Part shown: positions 54,437-63,800 of the stretch, piece by piece
How the letters are laid out: every line of letters begins with the position of its first letter
How positions within the stretch are numbered: position 1 is the stretch's first letter
NCBI RefSeq assembly: GCF_037963865.1
Contig: NZ_CP150170.1
Span: 3,968,001-4,032,000 of the forward strand
From: Paenibacillus sp. FSL R10-2734
Lineage (GTDB): Bacteria; Bacillota; Bacilli; Paenibacillales; Paenibacillaceae
Length of the DNA: 64,000 nucleotides
Reading direction: 5' to 3'
Made by a program: the position numbers and the translations under genes
The notes under the pieces: generated by a model
Seen by the model: only the letters and a program-made list of their open reading frames with translations
What the model was told of the DNA's origin: nothing
The model's database searches: none

Positions 54437-54448
54437 TTAGCAAGCTAA
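54437..54448 (+). promoter_or_regulatory. SlyA-type operator before the DUF896 gene
   Basis: TTAGCAAGCTAA equals the enterobacterial SlyA consensus and is the reverse complement of the site at 53955-53966; the shared identity extends to 14 bases. Confidence 0.65.
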
Positions 54449-54475
54449 TTAAAAACTTAGAAAAGAGGAATATAG

Positions 54476-54700
54476 ATGATTACTAGTTTGACTCGTATTA
54501 ATGAACTGGCTAGGAAAGAACGTGAAGAAGGTCTGACAAAAAGTGAGTGGGTGGAGCAGATCGCCTTGCGTGAAGATTACCTTCGTGAAATTCGTGGACA
54601 AGTTCGTAGCAGTCTATCAGGAGTTACAATCGTAGATCCAGAAGGTAATGATGTTACCCCTGAAAAGATTCGTTTATCTCGTAAAGAAACACTGCAATAA
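54476..54700 (+). CDS. DUF896 (YnzC-like) small protein
   Basis: A 74-residue helical protein of the DUF896/YnzC family. The N-terminal helix pair ITSLTRINELARKEREEGLTKSEW and the DPEGNDVTPEKIR segment are characteristic. Bacillus YnzC is a small cytoplasmic protein of the SOS-linked yneA operon, but here it stands alone behind a MarR gene and a shared operator. AGAGGA precedes the ATG. Confidence 0.88.
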   Translation: MITSLTRINELARKEREEGLTKSEWVEQIALREDYLREIRGQVRSSLSGVTIVDPEGNDVTPEKIRLSRKETLQ

Positions 54701-54724
54701 TACTGAACTAACGAAGTGAATTTG

Positions 54725-54788
54725 CACCTTTAGAACATCGTTGAGTTACCCTATGGGTTAATCAGCGAATATCTAGAGGTGTTTTTTT
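54725..54788 (+). terminator. Long imperfect terminator after the DUF896 gene
   Basis: CACCTTTAGA pairs with TCTAGAGGTG through a long imperfect stem closed by ACCC/GGGT, followed by seven T. Confidence 0.65.
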
Positions 54789-54955
54789 ATGAGATCAAAT
54801 AGTGACCTTAACAGAAGATTAATTCGATTATGCTAGCTGAGGCTCAGAGTTAAGATGCAATTAACATCTAGTTACACAGGATCTAAGACTGGATGGTTAG
54901 AATGAAATGGACAGAACATTAAAGATAAACATTTGGGGGGAGCAGGAATTAACAG

Positions 54956-55891
54956 ATGAAAAGGACATTATTCTTTTTACTGAAAGCAGTTGTAGTTATG
55001 GTCATTGCGATAGTAGTTTTTCTAGCCATTGTTTTTACAGTTAATGTGATCTGCAACAAATTGGAGAAAGGAAAAATTGAATCCTATGGTCAGCTTGTAT
55101 CTGTAGACGGAAAAAACATGAATGTTACGATTCAAGGTCATGGTGAAGAGACGGTCGTGTTACTTCCAGGTTACGGAACTGCAGCGCCGGGTATTGATTT
55201 TAAGCCGTTAGCTGATGAGCTGTCTCCATTCTACAAAGTTGTTGTGATTGAGCCATTTGGCTATGGATTAAGTGATATCACCGAAAAAGAACGAAGTACT
55301 GAAAATATTGTGAGTGAAATTCATGAATGCTTGCAGCAATTAAATATCGATCGGTACATTCTGATGGGGCACTCCATAGCTGGAATTTACGGTTTAGACT
55401 ATGTGAACAAATACAAAAATGAAGTTAGCGCATTCGTCGGGATCGACAGCAGTGTTCCGGCACAAGGGGCTGGCGATGAGCTTCCAACAGCAGCCTTAAA
55501 ATCACTTAAACAATCAGGTTTCTACAGATTGCTGGTTAAACTCGCTCCTGATCAAATCATTTCACCCGATGTGGATGATAAAACTAAAGAGCAAAATAGA
55601 ATGATTTCGCTTAAAAACATGATGAATCCAAACATCATCAGTGAAGCAGAGCATTTCACAAGCAATTTCAAAGCTGCCGAGAGCTTAAAGTTCCCTAAAG
55701 AGCTTCCTGTGATTTTCTTCTTAGTGAAAGATACTACGGATGTTGAGGGCTGGGAAGCTTTACATGAAGAGCAGATAAAGGATTCCTTACATGGGAAGAT
55801 GATGATGCTGGAAGGCGATCATTATTTGCACCATACCCGCTCGAAAGAAATCGTCCAGCACTTCAGAAGCTTTATGGGAGAAATGAAATAA
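54956..55891 (+). CDS. Membrane-anchored alpha/beta hydrolase
   Basis: A 311-residue serine hydrolase with an N-terminal hydrophobic anchor (about residues 5-32), so the catalytic domain is probably extracytoplasmic. The nucleophile is Ser140 in GHSIAG, preceded by LLPGYGTAAPG; the acid and GDHYLHH histidine follow near the C-terminus. Ester or peptide substrate unknown. GGGGGGAG precedes the ATG with moderate spacing. A terminator related to the one after the next gene follows. Confidence 0.87.
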   Translation: MKRTLFFLLKAVVVMVIAIVVFLAIVFTVNVICNKLEKGKIESYGQLVSVDGKNMNVTIQGHGEETVVLLPGYGTAAPGIDFKPLADELSPFYKVVVIEPFGYGLSDITEKERSTENIVSEIHECLQQLNIDRYILMGHSIAGIYGLDYVNKYKNEVSAFVGIDSSVPAQGAGDELPTAALKSLKQSGFYRLLVKLAPDQIISPDVDDKTKEQNRMISLKNMMNPNIISEAEHFTSNFKAAESLKFPKELPVIFFLVKDTTDVEGWEALHEEQIKDSLHGKMMMLEGDHYLHHTRSKEIVQHFRSFMGEMK

Positions 55892-55903
55892 GGTAAATGA
55901 GAA

Positions 55904-55946
55904 AACGTTGAATGATTCGTTTAGTGAATCGTTCGACGGTTTTTTA
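55904..55946 (+). terminator. Terminator, left copy of a second repeated pair
   Basis: GAATGATTCG...TGAATCGTTC stem followed by TTTTTT. Closely resembles 57232-57275; the two bracket the gene at 56038. Confidence 0.75.
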
Positions 55947-56037
55947 TATGAATGATAAGCAAAAAGTTGTAAATTGCTAAAAACAATAGCTTGTATCATA
56001 CTACTCATATAACAAGAGATAAACTGTGAGGTAAACA

Positions 56038-57216
56038 ATGAGCAAAGGAAATAGAAAAAGAAACATCCTATTATCGATATTGGCAGCTTTGGTTGGAATT
56101 TTCTTAGTATCGATTATATTAAATAAGACCTACCGTACCTCGTTTGAATCCTTACCTGAAACCGATCGGCTGATGTTGACTGAGTTATCCGAGGTGTATC
56201 ACAATTTTGAGCAATCTAGTGATCAGCTTTGGAATGAGGAGTATCGATTTGACACCAAACCTTTGTTGCTGGTGCGAACGACTAAGGATAAAGGTCTGTT
56301 TCGTAGCGAAGGCTTTGCTGTGAATGTGCCTATGGAGAACGGGATTTTTACCAAAGAAATCAAAGTGCCAGAGTCGATGGGCTTACCGAAGGTATATCGG
56401 ATCAGTCGGTTTTCACCGACAACCCTTTCGGCATGGTTCCCAGCTAATTTTGGAACGCTAGATCTGAAAGGTACAGAAACAATGTATTTCAAGTATCATC
56501 CCAAAATGTTTAGCGATCCCGCGCTGTATTTTGATTTTTCTTCTTTTTTGTTGCACGAAGGGTTTCATATCTTCAAACAAAAAGACTGGACGTATGATGC
56601 TAATGGGGCTGAACACATCGATAACTATCCTGTTAATGAAGAGAATTACGCATTGATGGGCATCGAGTTTAAACTGTTGGATCAGGCAATGGCTGAAAGC
56701 AACCCTGAACTCGTTCAACAATATTTACGTGATTGGACAGTGGTACGAAATTATAGGTACCATAAATGGCCCCAATTAATTGGCGAGACGAAATCAGAGG
56801 CCATTGAAGGCTCAGCAAGGTATTTGGAATATCGTTACAGCAAGTTAACCGGCGGTAATTTAATGGTGTTAGCTACCAAGCAGGAGCCTTACCATGTGAC
56901 ATTTATGCAGGCCTTTGATTTTATTGCCAACGGGCAAGCGGAGTCTCCTGCATTCTTGGAGAGAAATATGCGTTATGAAACTGGGGCAGCTTTGGAGTTA
57001 ACGATGGATAAGGCTAACTTACCATGGAAAGAAGATATAGAAGATGAACCGGGGAAGAAACCAGGAATGACACCGTACGAGATTTTGAGTGACTATTTTA
57101 AAATGAATGATCTAACTACTATTGAAAGCCAGTTAGGTAAAATTAAAGAAGTAAACGATTATGATGCCTTACGCAAACAGGGGGCAAAGATAGTTAAGCA
57201 GGTTAATATCGAATAG
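56038..57216 (+). CDS. Membrane-anchored putative metallopeptidase with HExxH motif
   Basis: A 392-residue protein of no family I recognise. One N-terminal hydrophobic segment (about residues 8-27) tethers it facing outward. LLHEGFH, an HExxH zinc motif, covers His173-His177, and a conserved-looking ETKSEAIEGSARYLEYR segment about 75 residues later offers Glu254 or Glu257 as the third ligand, as in gluzincins. Catalysis is inference. The start has GAGG ten bases upstream. It stands alone between two similar terminators. Confidence 0.7.
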   Translation: MSKGNRKRNILLSILAALVGIFLVSIILNKTYRTSFESLPETDRLMLTELSEVYHNFEQSSDQLWNEEYRFDTKPLLLVRTTKDKGLFRSEGFAVNVPMENGIFTKEIKVPESMGLPKVYRISRFSPTTLSAWFPANFGTLDLKGTETMYFKYHPKMFSDPALYFDFSSFLLHEGFHIFKQKDWTYDANGAEHIDNYPVNEENYALMGIEFKLLDQAMAESNPELVQQYLRDWTVVRNYRYHKWPQLIGETKSEAIEGSARYLEYRYSKLTGGNLMVLATKQEPYHVTFMQAFDFIANGQAESPAFLERNMRYETGAALELTMDKANLPWKEDIEDEPGKKPGMTPYEILSDYFKMNDLTTIESQLGKIKEVNDYDALRKQGAKIVKQVNIE

Positions 57217-57231
57217 TAACATTAAACGTCA

Positions 57232-57275
57232 AACGTCGAACGATTCATATAGTGAATCATTCGGCGTTTTTTTAT
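57232..57275 (+). terminator. Terminator, right copy of the second repeated pair
   Basis: GAACGATTCA...TGAATCATTC stem and TTTTTTT; same pattern as 55904-55946. Confidence 0.75.
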
Positions 57276-57366
57276 ATGTTCTAATTTTCATACTAATACT
57301 TACGAATATTATCATTTCATAATGAAACACTAGAGCTAAGACATATTCAACGAGGGGGGGCTTCAT

Positions 57367-60300
57367 ATGATTCAGCCTAATCATGAATTTATTGATTTTT
57401 TCGATCGGATATTCACAAACTCAACTGGCTCATTATATAGACATCATGGAGCGGAAGGACTATGGGTTGGTTTTGTTGCACGAGGGACAACTCCCGAATC
57501 CATAACTTTAGAAAAATCCTGGTCGTATAACATAGGCAGTTACGTTTTTTGCGAAAAGGAACCTGCAGACCATAATGTCTTTCTGGATTCCATATTGAAA
57601 CATATGAACAATCAGCAAGGTCCTTGTTACGAGAGTGACAGTCCAATGTTTGTGTCTAGGTACTTTTTTTGGTGTGACTGTAGCGATAGAGGCGAGGCTG
57701 TAATAAAAAACTGCTATCTTGTATCACATGTTAATGGTGGTAGTGGAATATCACAGTTTAACAACCCATTATTTATTAACAACACGAGCCTGAAGCTTGA
57801 ATTTATCGAAAGGGTCTCTGTTCATCCGACTGCAGGCAATCAATTTCTGTTTAATCAGCATGGAGATCAAGGGATAATTAATTTCCTTTCTTATACTAAT
57901 TCTTCTGTAGAAATTAGTTATATACAAGTAGGGATTCAAAACTTAGTCCTGGCTCTTCATGGCAAAGAGTCAGGTTCATTTAAGTTTGATACACGAGCGA
58001 AATTAAATGATAAAGGATTAAATTTCTATCCATCTCCAGAGTTACCTGTGACCCAGTTACCTGTAGGTTTGCGTTATCATTTTTTCTATAACGAAGCCGG
58101 AAAACAAAAAACAAAAAGCCAGCATTTCGGAATAACAGGAACTAGAGATACCGATACACCATTCCGCTTTCAGTGTGTTTTAAATCCGCTTTTCCCACTC
58201 GCCAAAGAAAAGCTTCCAACAGCTTTCCGGTTTGGAATATTACCAGATGAAAGTACTGATATAAACATTAATCTGTTTAAGACTCCTTTTCGTTCCGATT
58301 TTGGACATCCCATTATGTTAAAACCTATAGTTTTTAGCTCAGAGTTTAGACTGGAAGATAACGATTATGAACCGTACTGGACTCCAGGTGGACCTTTCCA
58401 AATTCAGATGGCGAAACTAAGCGAGCGAACTAAGGATGTGCGACATTTACTTTGTGGATTATCTGGCACTGAAACAATAGGTTTCAGAAACGGCCACCTG
58501 CTTAATTTTGTTTCCTACCAGCCGGCTTTAGCCCCGATATTTCCTGTTCCTGCTCTCGAAGAACAAAGATTCACTAGTGGTGATGCGACGATTCCAGAGC
58601 TGTTGCAATCTCATCGTACAACTTCATGGATTTCTGTTCAAAATAATCAATCGCAAGAAAATGTCTACGTTTCCCAACCCGAAGATGCTGTTTTGTTTAA
58701 AACACCAGAAGTACGTCTATCACCACCCCATTTACCAAGTCCATTAATTTATGATCAACAAAAAACTTCGCTGCTAACTGCAGAGCATCTATATCCCCTT
58801 GTTCCATATGTGGGCATGCAGAACAGTCGTGGATCCGATTTTGATGATGAAGAAGCGACTCAATTTGAGTACCAGGTTATTCATCCAGTTCGGAAACGAA
58901 ATATTACAGGACTATCTAATCATGCGGTCATTACTTTTCCTACTATTGAGGGTGATTTACGAAAAACGACAACTCCACAAGGTCTACTGGTTGAAGCAGA
59001 TATAAATGATAATTGGGAGAGTATTTTATTAGCACAAATCGCTAACGGCACAGGGACTACTCAATACCTGAAATTAGGAATGATAAGTTCGCAACTGAAA
59101 AGTGCATTTTTAACCAATCAGTTATTTCTTGTCATCACTAATCCGCTGGATCCATTTGTTGGTCAATTTATGGATGAAATAGATATTTCGGAATGGCCGT
59201 TCCATATCAACAATAAAAAGGCTGACAATAAATACGGCAACTATCAGAATGTAATAATTTTGAAATTTTGTGAAGGGACGCTTAAAGATTTAGTAGAAAA
59301 ACCTCAAAATTGGACAAACGCGGATACGTTTAATAAATCTGATAACGGTGAATTATTCGCGCTTTCTGCTTGGTTGCGCGAATATTTCGAGGATGCCTTA
59401 ACGCAAAAGGACCCTTTCTATGCTCTTTTTAATCATAAAATTCAACAAGCCAGTTGGACTGGGATATTAGCTTTAAAGGTAGACATTAAACAAAAGGCAA
59501 TGCCGAGTGATTTGAAAGTGTTGAATGCCGGGATGGAGAAGGATCTCTTTCACGCGCATCATATAGGTATTAATGTGAATATTCCTGAGGAAGTGAATGG
59601 GAAGATCGTTCTCGAAAAGGACAGCTCTTTATTCGCTTTAGTTCACTATATGGATCCAATTTACGAACAGGTGAACAACTTTGGGAACCCAATTCCTGTA
59701 TACACTGAAGATGATTTCGATTTTAAAGTTTTATCTGTACGTGCTCTTTTTTTTAACTCAGAGATTCAAGACTTTACAAGCGAAGTACAGTTGACAGTAA
59801 AACATATATTTGAGGAATCGGTAAACGAAGTGATTTCGCAGGGAGATCAACTCACTGTATCATCAGGCTTAAAATCCATTTTCTTTACAGGGCGTAGAGA
59901 AAATCATGGTGAAACCAATCTCTACATCTTTAATACCCCGAAATCAAACAAATGTCAGCTGGAGAGTAGTGTATTCCATCATGTGGAGATTTCTGGAGCC
60001 AGCATTGATACTGTACAAATAGCAAATGGACCCAAATTTGAAACAAGGTTTAATCTTATGGGATTTATGGATTTTCAGAACATTAAAGGACTTGATGCTT
60101 TCTCGTATGGCAGTTTAAGTGTGGAGGATGCAAGCAAATCGAAGAAATCCGGACTTCCATTTTCGAAACAGTTGATTCGCCTTGTCTTTGATGAGTCCAC
60201 TATGAAGCGGGATAGTATCTGGATGGATACTTCAGATATCCTGATAACCCCTGAACAAGTACAACCACGTAAGGAAAGTTTGATCTTTGGATTGCCTTTA

Positions 60301-60855
60301 AAATTTAAAAGGTTTGTATCGTTCGCTTCTTCTGGAAAATTGCCCTCAGAATTGGGTTATATCCCACTTATCCTCGTTAACACTGCAATTTCTGTACCAC
60401 AGCCTCTTGATATTAAAGGACCTTGGTCAGGCTTTGAGTTTGAGCTGGATCTGGGGAATGCGGGTATGCTTGCAGCGGATACACTTTTCACTACTCGCGT
60501 GTTGTTAGCGTGGACCAAATCAAATGCTCCAGTGAATATTGAACGTCCGAAATATAACTTCTTTCTTGGATTGCAATTACCCGGAGGGGGAGAACAGGGC
60601 AAGCTCTTTAATTTACAGGGAGTTATTAAAATGGGTATCGGTGATATCGTGTTAACAGCAGATCCAAGTAGCGGTACCACGTCATACTCGATGCAATTTA
60701 ATAATGTAGGCTTACAATTTTTGAATTTCAAATTTCCACCTGGAGGGACGATGAATTTTGGCCTACAGCCTCCCCCTGGAGCTACAGCTGATCAAACCAA
60801 CGGGCTTGGCTGGTATGCGAATTATATAAAAGATTCCACTAATCCGATTTGTTAA
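57367..60855 (+). CDS. Giant uncharacterised beta-rich protein
   Basis: A 1162-residue protein with no signal peptide, no transmembrane helix and no recognised motif. It is rich in aromatic residues, Asn and Phe and in short alternating hydrophobic strands, suggesting long beta sheets. The last 130 residues (FFLGLQLPGGGEQGK to LGWYANYIKD) resemble the edges of DUF6603-type proteins, from memory. GAGGGGGGG precedes the ATG. It is followed after ten bases by an even longer related gene and preceded by a terminator, so the two form an operon. Codon use is more AT-rich than in the rest of the window. Function unknown. Confidence 0.7.
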   Translation: MIQPNHEFIDFFDRIFTNSTGSLYRHHGAEGLWVGFVARGTTPESITLEKSWSYNIGSYVFCEKEPADHNVFLDSILKHMNNQQGPCYESDSPMFVSRYFFWCDCSDRGEAVIKNCYLVSHVNGGSGISQFNNPLFINNTSLKLEFIERVSVHPTAGNQFLFNQHGDQGIINFLSYTNSSVEISYIQVGIQNLVLALHGKESGSFKFDTRAKLNDKGLNFYPSPELPVTQLPVGLRYHFFYNEAGKQKTKSQHFGITGTRDTDTPFRFQCVLNPLFPLAKEKLPTAFRFGILPDESTDININLFKTPFRSDFGHPIMLKPIVFSSEFRLEDNDYEPYWTPGGPFQIQMAKLSERTKDVRHLLCGLSGTETIGFRNGHLLNFVSYQPALAPIFPVPALEEQRFTSGDATIPELLQSHRTTSWISVQNNQSQENVYVSQPEDAVLFKTPEVRLSPPHLPSPLIYDQQKTSLLTAEHLYPLVPYVGMQNSRGSDFDDEEATQFEYQVIHPVRKRNITGLSNHAVITFPTIEGDLRKTTTPQGLLVEADINDNWESILLAQIANGTGTTQYLKLGMISSQLKSAFLTNQLFLVITNPLDPFVGQFMDEIDISEWPFHINNKKADNKYGNYQNVIILKFCEGTLKDLVEKPQNWTNADTFNKSDNGELFALSAWLREYFEDALTQKDPFYALFNHKIQQASWTGILALKVDIKQKAMPSDLKVLNAGMEKDLFHAHHIGINVNIPEEVNGKIVLEKDSSLFALVHYMDPIYEQVNNFGNPIPVYTEDDFDFKVLSVRALFFNSEIQDFTSEVQLTVKHIFEESVNEVISQGDQLTVSSGLKSIFFTGRRENHGETNLYIFNTPKSNKCQLESSVFHHVEISGASIDTVQIANGPKFETRFNLMGFMDFQNIKGLDAFSYGSLSVEDASKSKKSGLPFSKQLIRLVFDESTMKRDSIWMDTSDILITPEQVQPRKESLIFGLPLKFKRFVSFASSGKLPSELGYIPLILVNTAISVPQPLDIKGPWSGFEFELDLGNAGMLAADTLFTTRVLLAWTKSNAPVNIERPKYNFFLGLQLPGGGEQGKLFNLQGVIKMGIGDIVLTADPSSGTTSYSMQFNNVGLQFLNFKFPPGGTMNFGLQPPPGATADQTNGLGWYANYIKDSTNPIC

Positions 60856-60865
60856 GGAGGGTACC

Positions 60866-63800
60866 ATGAGTATTTATATTTTAAGCCGGAAATTAATGGA
60901 GCAGAAATCATTGTATCAAGCAGTGGTTGAAGCTAATTTGATATCTCCTACTGATCTTGAGACGTTGAGACAATTATTGGTGAATTCGTTTGGAGTCGCA
61001 ACTGACGATATCTTGGTCATAACTAATCCCGTAATTGATGATGCAACTGCAACTCATCTGAAGCTCAAAGGCTCTATGCAAGTATTAAAAAAGACCACAC
61101 GTATAGCTGTTGAATTTATCTGGGATGGAACAGAATTGAAAATTGTTCTTGCAGCAGAATTCAGTTCGAAATGGAAACTACGCGATAGCTTTCCAGGACT
61201 TCCACCATCACCACTGGACTTGTTAGAGATGAATGGCATTACGTTCTTCTTTGCAACTACGGATTTGACTGATTGTCCAGTTGAAGGAGGCCAGTTCATT
61301 CCTTATTTGAAAAAAGGGCAAAATTTAGTGTGCGATTTTTCAGTTAAGGATAAGCTGTTTCAATCCTATAAAGCCTACCTTCCAGATTCGAAGCTTTATT
61401 TGTTCTATACTCCTCTTGATGTCCAAGGCTTATTACGTAAAGAGTTGCCTCACTGGGAATGGACACAACAACTTTCTGGCGTTATGGCGAACATGCCAGA
61501 CTTTTTAAATGTATTGAATCCGGGATTAGGATTATCAATTAATGATGTACGAATCAAAGCTTTTTTGGTAGCTGAACTACGTGTTCCGAATGGGTCACTT
61601 ATTAAGGTACGGTTGGAGCAGCTCACAGACGGTAACTACCAACTAAGTTTAGGAGATGTTAGGGAATTAATCACTCCTCCTCAAGTATTTGCGCTCATGG
61701 AAGGACGAAATTGGTTTAAAGGAATTCCCTCTAAAATGCTATCTTTTTTTGTTGAAATGACGCTGTTAGATTATAAAGTAACTCTAAATGGAACTAATCA
61801 TCAGATGAATTGTCATGAGATAACTGTTGCTTCCACCCAAGCATGGGAGGTGGGGAATCTCTCTATGATCCCGGAGATTTATTGGAAGGTTGGGGATTGT
61901 CTCCATCCGGGTGAACAGGAATTGATTGTTCGAGGGCGCATATTAGTAAGTGGATTCAAGGAAGCCGTTCTTTTATTAAAAGAAGATCTTTCTTTTCATG
62001 GGATCTTTGATGCAGAAAATGACACGATTCAGGTGAACGATATTCTAAATGCATTTGAAGGCAATGTTATCAACCTACCTGGAACCTTACACTTTCCAAT
62101 CAAACAAATGGATTTGACCATTACAAATGCTTTGAATGGTGACTATAAAGTTATACTTATTGGGAAGAGTGATCTCAATCTCTTGAATTTTCAAATTCAA
62201 GATCCTACCTTCGAATGGCGCAAATTCAGTTATATTAACCAGATAAGATATCATTACGTGTTTCGAGGGAAAGTAGTGATTGGACCATTGAGCTTTGATG
62301 TGGAAGCTCAGCTGAATTCAGTGGGGTGGTTATTAAAGGGGATGACTTTGAAAGAGGTCAAGATGAGTAATTTGGTGCCTTCATGGCCATTCTCAGATGT
62401 GATCGCGGATAGTATAGCCTTTGAATATCAAATCACTGATAATGCAGATAACGATTCATATAGTATATACGCAGATTTCAAATGGAAAATTAATGAACGA
62501 TTTTTACAGCTAGAAATCGATGCCGTATTAAAGATTGAGGGAGGCTCCACCCATAACAATTATACAATTGAAACGGAAGTGGAGATACCAAGGTTAGGGG
62601 CACAAGTGTGTCTAACTTATATTCTAGGTGGAGCTCCAATTTACAAGGTTCGATGGGAAGGTATGACATTTGATTACTCACCAGATCAAGAATATATGCG
62701 TTTTGCTTTTACAGGTAATAACATAAGATTCCTACTGACAGCTATGATGAAGTTAACAGGGAGACCTTACTTCCATCTGCCTGAACCCTTAGACCAGCTC
62801 TTAGATAAGGTGGGGCCAGCTTCCGTTCTTTTTGATTTAGGAGCTGCTGAAAAGGTTACTTTAGAGACAGATTTGAACATAAGTATTTTGGGGTTAGATT
62901 TGAAAAAACTTAACGTTAACAAAGATAACTTAGATCACGTATTTGTTACTATTACAACTAACCAGTTCGACCTTGAATGGGATCTTAGTGACCCAAAAGA
63001 GCAGCCTAACATTAAATTGTTCCCCGATTTTTCAACAACGTTTGACCTTGAGTGGCTAGGACTAGCGCAAAGATACACCATGAATCAAACTAAGTTTGAT
63101 TCCGTGGGTGATGCGGTCAACGCGATGAAATGTGCCTTTCAAAATGGAGCCGGATCAGCTGAATTACCTTATGATGCGGCTAGCCAGTGGCTGATGGGTA
63201 CGGAGTTTAATTTGTTACAATACAACACAGGGGATTATTTCCTCAATATGCAGCTTGTTTTTAATGATCCCAAGTTATATGGGTTAAAGATTGCATTAAA
63301 GGGTGAATTGGCGAAGCTGTTCGACGGTCTTGAGTTGGAGGTTATGTACACTAAGCTTTCAGAATCCAAGGGGGTTTACTCAGCCGAACTAACACTTCCA
63401 GATTCCATGCGATACATTCAAACCCCACCGTTTACGATAATCATTCCGATATTTGGCATCAAAATTTACACGAATGGTGATTTTGAGATTGACGTAGGTT
63501 TTCCTCGGGATCTCGATTTTTCAAGATCTTTCACCATTCAAGCTCCCCCATATTATTCAGGTGCCGGTGGGTTTTATTTGGCTCGATTGAAATCGGATGC
63601 TTCAGAGTATGTTCCAATAGCAACGAATGGCCATTTTGGACAAGTCTTAGCTTTTGGTTTAGGTATGGCTCTTGGAGTGGGTAAGGACTTCAATAAAGGA
63701 GTTCTAAAGGCAGGATTTAATGTGAGTGCGGTTGGCGTCTTCGAGGGTGTTCTCGCAACATTTCATCCCGATAACGCAGTTAAGGAGGAACGTTATTTTT

